Source: Bizionia sp.
GTDB lineage: Bacteria; Bacteroidota; Bacteroidia; Flavobacteriales; Flavobacteriaceae
DNA length: 58,018 bases
Reading direction: 5' to 3'
NCBI GenBank assembly: GCA_020631395.1
Contig: JAHDHI010000026.1
Location: 1 to 58,018, forward strand
Shown one piece after another: positions 28,388 to 35,058 of the stretch. Within the stretch, counting starts at the first letter, position 1. Each line of letters opens with the position of its first letter. The position numbers and the translations under genes were made by a program. The notes beneath the pieces are model-generated. The model had not been told where the DNA came from. It ran no database searches and was given only the letters and a program-made list of their open reading frames with translations.

Positions 28388-28525
28388 ATGGTAAGATTTA
28401 AATTGGAGGATTGCGAGCATTTAAACCTTACTGATGTGGTGAAAACGAGTAATGTAACCTGTGAAGAAATAGAGACAATCTGTGATGATTGCTTTAAAGT
28501 CCTAAAAAAACGAATTGAATGTTAA
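28388..28525 (+). CDS. Small cysteine-rich protein, 45 aa
   Basis: 45 codons with ATG start 3 bases after the preceding stop. Contains Cys at several positions including a CDDC pair and a C-terminal Cys, suggesting metal binding or a disulfide. Tight spacing on both sides supports a real gene. Confidence 0.5.
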   Translation: MVRFKLEDCEHLNLTDVVKTSNVTCEEIETICDDCFKVLKKRIEC

Positions 28526-28540
28526 TTCAACTTATTACAA

Positions 28541-28726
28541 ATGAAAAAGACCTATAACAACTTAGAGATACCCGAATTGCCAAAAGACATCAAGGAAATA
28601 CAATTTGCGCATTGCGAAACTACAGTGGAGTGTCCAGACCAATGCGATAAATGCATTTTTCATTCAGCAAATCTAGAGTCATTTACTGAGTGGTTTAACA
28701 AGAAACGATACTACGGTAGGAAATGA
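28541..28726 (+). CDS. Small cysteine-rich protein, 61 aa
   Basis: 61 aa with CPDQCDKC in the middle and an upstream AHCETTVEC, a possible zinc-ribbon-like cluster. Overlaps the next gene by 4 bases. No family recognised. Confidence 0.55.
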   Translation: MKKTYNNLEIPELPKDIKEIQFAHCETTVECPDQCDKCIFHSANLESFTEWFNKKRYYGRK

Positions 28727-29058
28727 TAATAAAAATAAAACTCAACAATGATACATTGATCGCGGTCAATTCCTTGCTAAAAAAAGTATATGAGCTACCT
28801 CCTTCTGTAGACAAAAGGGAAAACATATATAAATCCATAGGATATGGGTTAGCTGATAAATTTGAGAAAAAGGTCAAGCTAATCATTCGTAAAGCTTCGC
28901 TTTTTGATCAAGCCAAAAGAACTGAAATGTCTCTAAAATTTCACGAGTCTTGGGCATTGCAAGAGATATTGACCGAACTTAAACCAACATTGGAAAACGA
29001 TTATCAAAAAACACTTACCCAAAAACTCATTAATATTTTAGATCAAAAGACATGTTAA
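28723..29058 (+). CDS. Hypothetical early protein, 111 aa
   Basis: 111 aa, Lys-rich and helical, no motif. Overlaps both neighbours by a few bases, so it belongs to the same translationally coupled early operon. Confidence 0.6.
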   Translation: MIIKIKLNNDTLIAVNSLLKKVYELPPSVDKRENIYKSIGYGLADKFEKKVKLIIRKASLFDQAKRTEMSLKFHESWALQEILTELKPTLENDYQKTLTQKLINILDQKTC

Positions 29059-29507
29059 CTACTTATACCGTTAAAAGTAAAAACACCAATAATGTTTGGG
29101 AGTTTAAATATGATTTAAATGGAAATTTAAAAGCCTTTAATGTCTTAGAAGGCGTGTTGTCTAAAAAGCAAGTAGAGTGGCTTTTTAGACAAGGCAAATT
29201 CCCTATGGAAGAAATAGATGTAAAAGAAAATTGGATTCCCAATCTTAAACAGAATTTCGAGATAATTATTGGAGAGGTCGATTTAAGTTTTGATGCCTTT
29301 TGGAATGCCTACAATAAGAAAGTAGGTAAACGTAAAATGGCTGAAAACTTATGGAATCGTCTATCTAAAGCTGAAAAATTACTCGTTATGTTAAGTATTC
29401 CTAGGTATAAAAATTACTTGAAATATTATCCTAAACAGGATATGATGTATGCAACGACATATTTAAACCAAGAAGCTTATAAAAATGATTATAAGGTAGC
29501 TGGTTAA
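29052..29507 (+). CDS. Protein with phage replication (O-like) C-terminal domain, 151 aa
   Basis: 151 aa. The second half reads FDAFWNAYNKKVGKRKM, then a helical LWNRLSKAEK, IPRYKNYLKYYP and TTYLNQEAY. This order matches the C-terminal domain found in many phage replication-initiator (O/DnaD-like) and HTH proteins that load helicase. The N-terminal half is short and novel. It is the last gene of the early operon. Replication role is inferred from the domain pattern. Confidence 0.55.
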   Translation: MLTTYTVKSKNTNNVWEFKYDLNGNLKAFNVLEGVLSKKQVEWLFRQGKFPMEEIDVKENWIPNLKQNFEIIIGEVDLSFDAFWNAYNKKVGKRKMAENLWNRLSKAEKLLVMLSIPRYKNYLKYYPKQDMMYATTYLNQEAYKNDYKVAG

Positions 29508-29707
29508 ATAGATGTTTCTAACGGGATTTCGTAAAATAAATTCAAAAATTCACAGAACTAAAACAGGGGTATTATGATGGAATTGCTACATTAGAATGTA
29601 CAGTGAGTTAAGATAGCATTGCTAGGCATAAATTTGCAAAATGTCAAAAAAGAAACAATTGGTTACGTTCCTTTTAATATGTAAAATAATATTAAAGGAA
29701 TCATCTC
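29508..29707. other. Gap between the early operon and the accessory cassette
   Basis: About 200 bases holding a degenerate ACGGGATTTCGT element at 29,522, a TAAATTTG word at 29,629 and a terminator-like hairpin at 29,668. A 24-codon frame follows TAAATTTG but is too short to accept. Confidence 0.4.
29668..29700. terminator. Imperfect hairpin between converging units
   Basis: TTCCTTTTAATAT pairs with AATATTAAAGGAA with one bulged T. It separates the ends of the rightward early operon and the leftward accessory cassette. Confidence 0.45.
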
Positions 29708-30613
29708 TTAAATAATTGATTCATATCTAGATAATAAGTTATTGAAATAAATTCCTTTTTCAGATAATGTATATTTAGTTTCCCTATTTTTATCTATTTG
29801 TAAGTTGGTTATTATTAAATCATTCATCGTTAAAATTGAAATGTCTTTTTGAGAAAAGCTATTTGGAAATCTAATAGTTCCGTTAACATCCATATTTTCA
29901 AGTGCTACTATAAAGTAATCATAATGCTTGGAATTCACAAACTGAACTAAATCATTAACTTCTTTTGCATTTGTTTTATTGATAACAACTATTTTCTCAT
30001 TCAATGCTACTATGGAAGCTTTAAGCTCAGAAGTTTCTCTTTTTAATCTAATAATCTCGTTTTGGCTGCTTGTTCTCTCTACTTCTATATCTGTCTTGTA
30101 TGTCTCTATTTCTTTTAAAGCTCCTTTAAGTTTAATAATTTGTTTGTGCTTTTCTGTTAGCTCAACATTTTGAAGCTCTTTTGTTTTATTTAAGTTTTCA
30201 ATCTTGTCATTCAATTCAGATATTTGGGCATTTCCAGCTCTTATGTTTTCATACTTTTTTTCTTCTTTAGCAATTGCTTGTTTTCCTATGAAATCGGAAA
30301 CCTGGTCATCAATGAAATTTCGTTTTCTAGTAATTTTTGCCTTATTCAGTATTAATTCAATTCCAATTGATAAATATGGCAATATTATAACGTATCCAAA
30401 AGCAAATAATAATGGATACCATAAATTAAAACTTAAATCACTAAAATTTAAAGCTATATAGTTTATTTTGTTTTCAATTATGGAATCTGAAAGGAATAAG
30501 GTGAAAATTGGCTTCCAGTTAAAAACAATCCAAGACAGTATAAATGAAAAAATCAGCGGATTTTTCATTCTCTCATTTGATGCTTTAAAAAGATTATTGA
30601 TAAATTCCTTCAT
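29708..30613 (-). CDS. Membrane-anchored coiled-coil protein of the accessory cassette
   Basis: 301 aa. Two membrane segments in the first 90 residues (FSFILSWIVFNWKPIFTLFL and LWYPLLFAFGYVIILPYLSI) are followed by a long coiled coil (about 110-215, heptad-rich Leu/Ile/Lys/Glu). The C-terminal domain of about 80 residues includes SQKDISILTMNDLIITNLQIDK and YTLSEKGIYFNNL, which looks like a winged helix. Last gene of the leftward cassette, separated from the 71 aa gene by a 17-bp perfect hairpin. Membrane plus coiled coil suits a sensor or effector in phage exclusion, but this is inference. Confidence 0.6.
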   Translation of the reverse strand: MKEFINNLFKASNERMKNPLIFSFILSWIVFNWKPIFTLFLSDSIIENKINYIALNFSDLSFNLWYPLLFAFGYVIILPYLSIGIELILNKAKITRKRNFIDDQVSDFIGKQAIAKEEKKYENIRAGNAQISELNDKIENLNKTKELQNVELTEKHKQIIKLKGALKEIETYKTDIEVERTSSQNEIIRLKRETSELKASIVALNEKIVVINKTNAKEVNDLVQFVNSKHYDYFIVALENMDVNGTIRFPNSFSQKDISILTMNDLIITNLQIDKNRETKYTLSEKGIYFNNLLSRYESII

Positions 30614-30666
30614 TGTTTGCTATTAGATAAAAATATTTTAACGTTATTTCAGTATCAAAATTAGTT

Positions 30667-30713
30667 AAACAGTAGAATATTGCAATATTAAACATAGCAA
30701 TATTCTACTGTTT
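30667..30713. terminator. 17-bp perfect hairpin, probable bidirectional terminator
   Basis: Arms AAACAGTAGAATATTGC (30,667-30,683) and GCAATATTCTACTGTTT (30,697-30,713) with a 13-base loop. It lies between the 71 aa and 301 aa genes. There is no long T-run, so termination may be partial, or the element may have another role. Confidence 0.55.
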
Positions 30714-30726
30714 GGTAATGTGAAAA

Positions 30727-30942
30727 TTAATCTATTATTTCAATAGTTCCATTTTTAATTAAACCTTCAAAATGGGATGGTTGTAAATCCATTATACCAA
30801 AATCTTTAAAGCCATAAAATCCGATACTTCTCATTTCATCTCTTATTATTTTTTGGTTTTCTGGTGAACTTATTATTCTTTGTTTAATTAATTCTCTTAA
30901 CCGATTAATATCATTCAATTTAAATGTGTAATTTGGTTTCAT
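30727..30942 (-). CDS. Hypothetical protein, 71 aa, accessory cassette
   Basis: 71 aa with an ATG start, helical N-terminal half (NRLRELIKQRII) and an acidic C-terminus ending IIEIID-like. No motif. It sits 80 bases after the 185 aa gene on the same strand. Confidence 0.45.
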   Translation of the reverse strand: MKPNYTFKLNDINRLRELIKQRIISSPENQKIIRDEMRSIGFYGFKDFGIMDLQPSHFEGLIKNGTIEIID

Positions 30943-31022
30943 CTCTTTTTATTGTTTTTAACTCTTAAATAACTAATAATATAAGTCAATGAAATTATTA
31001 AAAAGTTACAAGTGAATTGTAG

Positions 31023-31580
31023 TTAATTATTTTTCAAATACCATTGAACTAATAACGGGGTCATTGATTTATCTTCAATAGTTTCTTGTTTATATTTTAG
31101 GACGAACTCTCTTGGTATTGATATTCCATAATAAGTGTGAGGAAAAGAACTTTTTTCATTTTCAATGGGGTCATTTGGGTCACTAACTCGAGCAAAATCT
31201 ATTACTTCTCCTTTTAAAGTATTAAAACTATGGGTAATAATTGGATATAGCCAATGTTCTCTATTAACAAATCCAGTAAAGTATTTAAAATTGTCATTTA
31301 ATATTGTTGCTGCTTTCGAAGAATAATGGCATTGATAATGTATATGTTCATACCCTAGTCGTTTCAAGTCATTCATTACATTATTGTCAGGTACTACAAT
31401 ATCGTAATTTTCAATTGTAATAAATTCTTCTAAATTTTCTTTTATCCATTGATTAAAATTATCCTTGTTTAATTGATTAACGTTTCCGTAAATTTGGGGG
31501 CTTTCATCAAGGCATAATTCGTGAAAGTCTATTTTGTCTATATTCATTTTATATTTAGTATAATTTAAAGAATTCCTCAT
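31023..31580 (-). CDS. Hypothetical protein with Cys-His-Asp pattern, accessory cassette
   Basis: 185 aa; a second Met at residue 12 (start 31,547) is equally likely. No signal peptide. The second half reads QCHYSSKAATI (Cys84), THSFNTLKGEVIDFAR (His117, Asp128) and YYGISIP. A Cys followed by His-Ser-Phe and then GEVIDFA is the order seen in transglutaminase-like/papain-like peptidase folds, where these three residues form the triad. This is pattern recognition only. It is 47 bases downstream of the HEPN gene and may be part of the same operon. Confidence 0.5.
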   Translation of the reverse strand: MRNSLNYTKYKMNIDKIDFHELCLDESPQIYGNVNQLNKDNFNQWIKENLEEFITIENYDIVVPDNNVMNDLKRLGYEHIHYQCHYSSKAATILNDNFKYFTGFVNREHWLYPIITHSFNTLKGEVIDFARVSDPNDPIENEKSSFPHTYYGISIPREFVLKYKQETIEDKSMTPLLVQWYLKNN

Positions 31581-31627
31581 CAGCTTGCTGTATGGGTATT
31601 TATTTAGATTTTTTTACATCCAGCTTT

Positions 31628-32269
31628 TTAACTTTTATATTCCTCCTTGACTGCTGCATTTTGAATTCTATTATTTATTTCATTAATCATATTTGTTACT
31701 TCACTATGAATACGATCAAACTCTTCTTTGTCTAAATCTAAAACTTGTCCATGAGCAATGTTGTTTCTGTAATTTAATAATTGTGAATCTATTAACTGTT
31801 TTTTTAATTCAAACGATCGACAATCGATTCCTATTGTAGTTAAAACTTCTATTAGATTTGAAAAATTTAGATTTGAGTATGTTCTAATTGAGTTTGCAGT
31901 GACTACAATATTTGCTCGTTCGTTCAATGACCCAAGAATGAATGTTAAAAATTTAGAATGCTTGGTGCTTTTTAGGGTTGTTTCAAATTCATCCATTTTT
32001 TGTTTAACAGCCAAGGCTAGAAAACAACCACTAAGTTCGTTTAATCTTAATCTCTTACCACTCACATATATTAAATATGACTCAGCTGCCTTTTTAATGA
32101 ATCCTTCCCAGTGTGCATACAGTAATACTGTTCCGGCTCTAAGATTTGTTGGAAGTCGTTTTTCGGGTGAGGTTCGAATATTATTCCGTAGATTGGTTAA
32201 TTCTTTTTTTCGCCAAGCAAGATCTTCGTTTAATAAATCAATCAAAACCTCTTTGGTTTTTATTTTCAT
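31628..32269 (-). CDS. HEPN-domain protein, MAE_28990/MAE_18760-like
   Basis: 213 aa. All-helical, with an early TNLRAGTVLLYAHWEGFIKKAAE segment typical of the MAE_28990/MAE_18760 HEPN family. The HEPN catalytic motif is Arg168-Asn-Asn-Ile-Ala-His173 (RX4H). HEPN proteins are metal-independent RNases, often the toxin half of abortive-infection or toxin-antitoxin pairs. The gene overlaps the upstream DUF262 gene by 4 bases, so the two are co-translated. RNase activity here is inferred from the motif. Confidence 0.75.
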   Translation of the reverse strand: MKIKTKEVLIDLLNEDLAWRKKELTNLRNNIRTSPEKRLPTNLRAGTVLLYAHWEGFIKKAAESYLIYVSGKRLRLNELSGCFLALAVKQKMDEFETTLKSTKHSKFLTFILGSLNERANIVVTANSIRTYSNLNFSNLIEVLTTIGIDCRSFELKKQLIDSQLLNYRNNIAHGQVLDLDKEEFDRIHSEVTNMINEINNRIQNAAVKEEYKS

Positions 32270-33387
32270 CTTCTAAATTCTGATTCGCCAAGTGGAATTA
32301 TTACAGGGATTCTAGAGTTAGCTCGAATTCCACTACCTGATTTTGATTGATATTCCTTGCTATTCCAAATATTTTTTATGTTAGTTTCAATCTGTTCTTT
32401 AAGATCAAGGGTAATTGCTTCGTCTTTATATTTTGAAATATTTCTTCCAAGACCAACTCCAATTGTTTCGTAAGCAGAAAGTAAAAACTTTCCTTCAAAT
32501 TTTTGTTTTTCAGAGTTATATCTTTTGAAAGATCTTTCAGACATTGTTCCATCCAAAACTCTAAAGGTGTTTTCAAAATCTTCTTTTTCTTTTTCCAAAT
32601 CGAAACCGCTATCTTGGCAAATAATAAGCATTTTGTCTGTAATATATTCACCTAGCTCTTTTGAATATTTTATGTCATTTGAGTCATTATTTTTGAAAAT
32701 GAAAAATCTCAAAGCTAATTCCATATTGTATTGTTCCGATATTGCTTTGTCGGTTAATGTCAAAGTGTTTAAAAAGTGGGGGTTTTGAGATAAATCATTT
32801 AACCACTTGTGAAAAGGTTTGTTTAGCATAACTAGAAGACAGTTTCGCACCTCTTGATCTGATAATTTTGAACCCAATGTGTTTAACCTCTGAAAGAGCT
32901 CAAACTTTATATTTGGATCACTTTCTTTCTTTACAATTTTAACATCAATCTTTTCTCTTTTAAATGTTAATCGTAATGGTTGGTCAAATGAGTTTTGAAT
33001 ATCATTTGCGTCATTCCATTTTTTTCCTTCTAATGATGGTAAATATTTAGTTTCGACCAAAACATTAGGAGGGAGGACATTATCATCTTCATCTTTTAAT
33101 AACCCTACAAATTCAAAAATGGTAGATAATCTTTGGAGTCCATCTACCACATCCCAAACTCCATCTTCTCTTTGAGATACAAAAATTGAAGGTATTGGAA
33201 TTCCCAATAATATACTTTCAATGAGCTTTGTTTTTTGAAGAGCTGACCATCGAAAAAATCTTTGAAATTCAGGATGAATATCTAGTTCTTCATCTTTATA
33301 TAAACTTATAAGTTCTCCAATTGACATTGGGTAGCTATCTGTGGTTATATCCCTTTTTTTATCATCAATTTCTTTTTGTATTGACAT
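32266..33387 (-). CDS. DUF262 (ParB/GmrS-like) domain protein
   Basis: 373 aa. DUF262 hallmarks in the first 100 residues: FQRFFRW (41-47), KLIESILLGIPIPSIF and DGVWDVVDGLQRLST (DGLQRLS at 82-88). The domain belongs to the ParB/Srx nucleotide-hydrolase-like fold and occurs in GmrSD type IV restriction enzymes (DNA modification-dependent) and other defence proteins. The C-terminal part is helical without the DUF1524 HNH domain of GmrD, so it is not a complete GmrSD. It is coupled to a HEPN gene, suggesting a two-part defence or exclusion module. Confidence 0.8.
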   Translation of the reverse strand: MSIQKEIDDKKRDITTDSYPMSIGELISLYKDEELDIHPEFQRFFRWSALQKTKLIESILLGIPIPSIFVSQREDGVWDVVDGLQRLSTIFEFVGLLKDEDDNVLPPNVLVETKYLPSLEGKKWNDANDIQNSFDQPLRLTFKREKIDVKIVKKESDPNIKFELFQRLNTLGSKLSDQEVRNCLLVMLNKPFHKWLNDLSQNPHFLNTLTLTDKAISEQYNMELALRFFIFKNNDSNDIKYSKELGEYITDKMLIICQDSGFDLEKEKEDFENTFRVLDGTMSERSFKRYNSEKQKFEGKFLLSAYETIGVGLGRNISKYKDEAITLDLKEQIETNIKNIWNSKEYQSKSGSGIRANSRIPVIIPLGESEFRR

Positions 33388-33512
33388 TTTTTAGTTTTTT
33401 TTAGCTAGTAATGTTATATTGATACTAAGGTAACTATATTTATTAGATATGAATTAATTTAAATCTAAAAATACCTCGGGAGCTTGCTCTGGAGATGATT
33501 TATTCAATGAAA

Positions 33513-33526
33513 TACGGAATTCCGTA
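33513..33526. promoter_or_regulatory. Perfect 14-bp palindrome TACGGAATTCCGTA
   Basis: Lies just upstream of where the -33 box of the next promoter would fall (-7 TACATTTG at 33,549-33,556). Shares TACGG...CCGTA with the inverted repeat at 20,650. Candidate activator-binding site. Confidence 0.5.
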
Positions 33527-33560
33527 AAAACAAATAAAACGATATTGTTACATTTGATTA

Positions 33561-33578
33561 ACCACACCTAATTTTAAT
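33561..33578 (+). repeat. 18-bp direct repeat, copy 1 (ACCACACCTAATTTTAAT)
   Basis: Identical to 55,054-55,071, 21.5 kb away at the other end of the late region. Copy 1 is the leader immediately before the 53 aa gene. Confidence 0.85.
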
Positions 33579-33581
33579 AAA

Positions 33582-33743
33582 ATGAAAAAACTTTTAAGAG
33601 CTTGGCTAGGTATTGAAAAAAACACAGTAGCCATCAAACAGAACACGCAAGACATAGAGTATGAAAATGGAAAGATAAATACGGTTTTAGAAATGTTCGG
33701 TATGAATCCAGACATTACAAAAGTATTTGTTGACAAAGAATAG
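33582..33743 (+). CDS. Small hypothetical protein, 53 aa
   Basis: 53 codons, ATG start 26 bases after a TACATTTG -7 element. Basic N-terminal helix, acidic middle. Likely co-transcribed with the secreted protein gene 32 bases downstream. No family recognised. Confidence 0.5.
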   Translation: MKKLLRAWLGIEKNTVAIKQNTQDIEYENGKINTVLEMFGMNPDITKVFVDKE

Positions 33744-33775
33744 GGAGGGACATAAAAAATATTACCTTTATTGTT

Positions 33776-34261
33776 ATGAAAAAATTACTATTGATAACTG
33801 CAGTATTGTTTACTGGTCTTTCTTATTCTCAAGACATAGACCTTTTAACCACATTAAATGGAATGGATAACATAACAGCTGAAGCGCTTTCAAAAAAACT
33901 TTTAAATCAAGCTCCAGTTGAATATCAATTGTTAAAGGCAAGCAATAAACGATTGGTTTATATCCCCAACGGTTTAAATAAAGCTGATTTCAATCCAATT
34001 AAAGATGCAGATAAAGCTATAGTTATTGATTTCTACATCAAAGAAGACAACGGCTTGAAAACGCTTAAATTAAAACGTATTACTGGAGGCTATGATGCGT
34101 CATTTTCAATCTGGAAAACATTTTTTAAACCCAATGCAGATGTCAAAGTAACAATGACAGATTATGGTAGTCAGCGAATGAGATTAAATGCCTACAAATA
34201 TACATTTCGTAAAGAATTGGGGTACGGTTCTAATGTTTGGACTATTTCAAATCAATCGTAA
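33776..34261 (+). CDS. Secreted hypothetical protein, 161 aa
   Basis: 161 aa with a clear signal peptide (KKLLLITAVLFTGLSYSQD). The mature domain is basic with beta-strand character (KAIVIDFYIKED, KTLKLKRITGGY). Unknown family. Secretion is unusual for a core phage gene, so it may be a conversion gene. It is followed by a strong terminator at 34,283, making the 33.5-34.3 kb pair an independent unit. Confidence 0.65.
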   Translation: MKKLLLITAVLFTGLSYSQDIDLLTTLNGMDNITAEALSKKLLNQAPVEYQLLKASNKRLVYIPNGLNKADFNPIKDADKAIVIDFYIKEDNGLKTLKLKRITGGYDASFSIWKTFFKPNADVKVTMTDYGSQRMRLNAYKYTFRKELGYGSNVWTISNQS

Positions 34262-34282
34262 TCTAAATAGACAGACTTAAAT

Positions 34283-34313
34283 AAGCCACTCCTATTGGGA
34301 GTGGCTTTTTTTT
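34283..34313 (+). terminator. Rho-independent terminator after the secreted-protein gene
   Basis: 10-bp perfect stem AAGCCACTCC / GGAGTGGCTT, 5-nt loop, then eight Ts. Confidence 0.9.
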
Positions 34314-34324
34314 ATATACCACTT

Positions 34325-34355
34325 TTGTGTTGTATGGACATTTGTCCTATATTTG
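34325..34355 (+). promoter_or_regulatory. Repressor-controlled promoter of the 82 aa gene
   Basis: TTG at 34,325-34,327 and TATATTTG (TAnnTTTG) at 34,348-34,355, 20 bases apart. The spacer is filled by TGGACATTTGTCCT (34,335-34,348), 13 of 14 identical to the reverse complement of the early-promoter operator. The start codon is 6 bases after the -7 element, so the transcript would be nearly leaderless. Confidence 0.75.
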
Positions 34356-34360
34356 TGTAT

Positions 34361-34609
34361 ATGACAAGGAGCCAGTCGCAACAATTCGGTATTAAAAAGA
34401 ATAAACTCCTGCGATACAAACTAATTCTCAATTTGTATAAGGAGCATAAAACAGAGGATATCCCTGTTACAGTTGTGCTACGCAAATATATTTATCCTGT
34501 TTATCCAATTAGCCGTACCACCTTATATGAGGTTTTAAATACTCCAGTAGAAAAGCAACTCAAAGAAATAAAGGCTATTGAGGATAGTCAATTAAAAATG
34601 GCTATTTAG
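34361..34609 (+). CDS. Small HTH-like protein, candidate late-gene activator
   Basis: 82 aa from the ATG at 34,361; the frame upstream crosses a terminator and promoter and is not coding. Very basic, with a possible HTH near ISRTTLYEVLNTPVEKQL. The promoter carries the repressor operator, so it is silent in the lysogen and made on induction. Position (alone, before the structural genes) and size fit a middle/late regulator such as Mor or C of Mu, but no sequence similarity to those is visible. The 3' end overlaps the convergent head gene by 4 bases. Confidence 0.55.
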   Translation: MTRSQSQQFGIKKNKLLRYKLILNLYKEHKTEDIPVTVVLRKYIYPVYPISRTTLYEVLNTPVEKQLKEIKAIEDSQLKMAI

Positions 34610-35058
34610 ACATCATTTAAGCCAAAACTGTACGTTACATTGTATTCCTGTACTCCATCATCCCGTTTTATTCTAGTCCGACTGGTACGAATTAAAGCAC
34701 TTGCATTTGGACCAGGTCTAAAACCTTGAAGCACTTTGTGTACATCTTCTATCAATGTTTGAATGTTGAAGGCACTTGCTTTCTGTTGTTGTGGAGCAAA
34801 ACCACTCGTATTGGTTAATTTTAGGTTTGCGATGGTCAAACTAAAAGTACAGTCTGCTTGCTGCCTGTTGGTTGGAATTGCAGTTTTTTTTATTCCAATG
34901 TCACTGTAGTTGACATTGGAAACATCTGTTAAAGCACACGGCCATTGCACAGGGAAATTAGGAGCGTAATAATCTAATTGTCCCCAATCTTCATCAATGT
35001 ATTTTAACTCGTTAACGGTTTTTAGTTGGTTTTGAATATTGTCTAAGATTGTTGTCAT
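34606..35058 (-). CDS. Phage head-tail/tail-completion-like protein, 150 aa
   Basis: 150 aa, starting ATG and overlapping the gpG-like gene by 4 bases. Contains MTTILDNIQNQLKTVNELKY and a C-terminal GVQEYNVTYSFGLNDV. The position (last in the head module, after gpG) fits a minor-tail or tail-terminator-like protein that joins heads and tails. Assignment rests mainly on order. Confidence 0.5.
   Translation of the reverse strand: MTTILDNIQNQLKTVNELKYIDEDWGQLDYYAPNFPVQWPCALTDVSNVNYSDIGIKKTAIPTNRQQADCTFSLTIANLKLTNTSGFAPQQQKASAFNIQTLIEDVHKVLQGFRPGPNASALIRTSRTRIKRDDGVQEYNVTYSFGLNDV

Noticed and set aside
32266-33387. Complete GmrSD type IV restriction enzyme
   Set aside because: Only the DUF262 half is present; no DUF1524 HNH nuclease motif was found in this protein or its neighbours.
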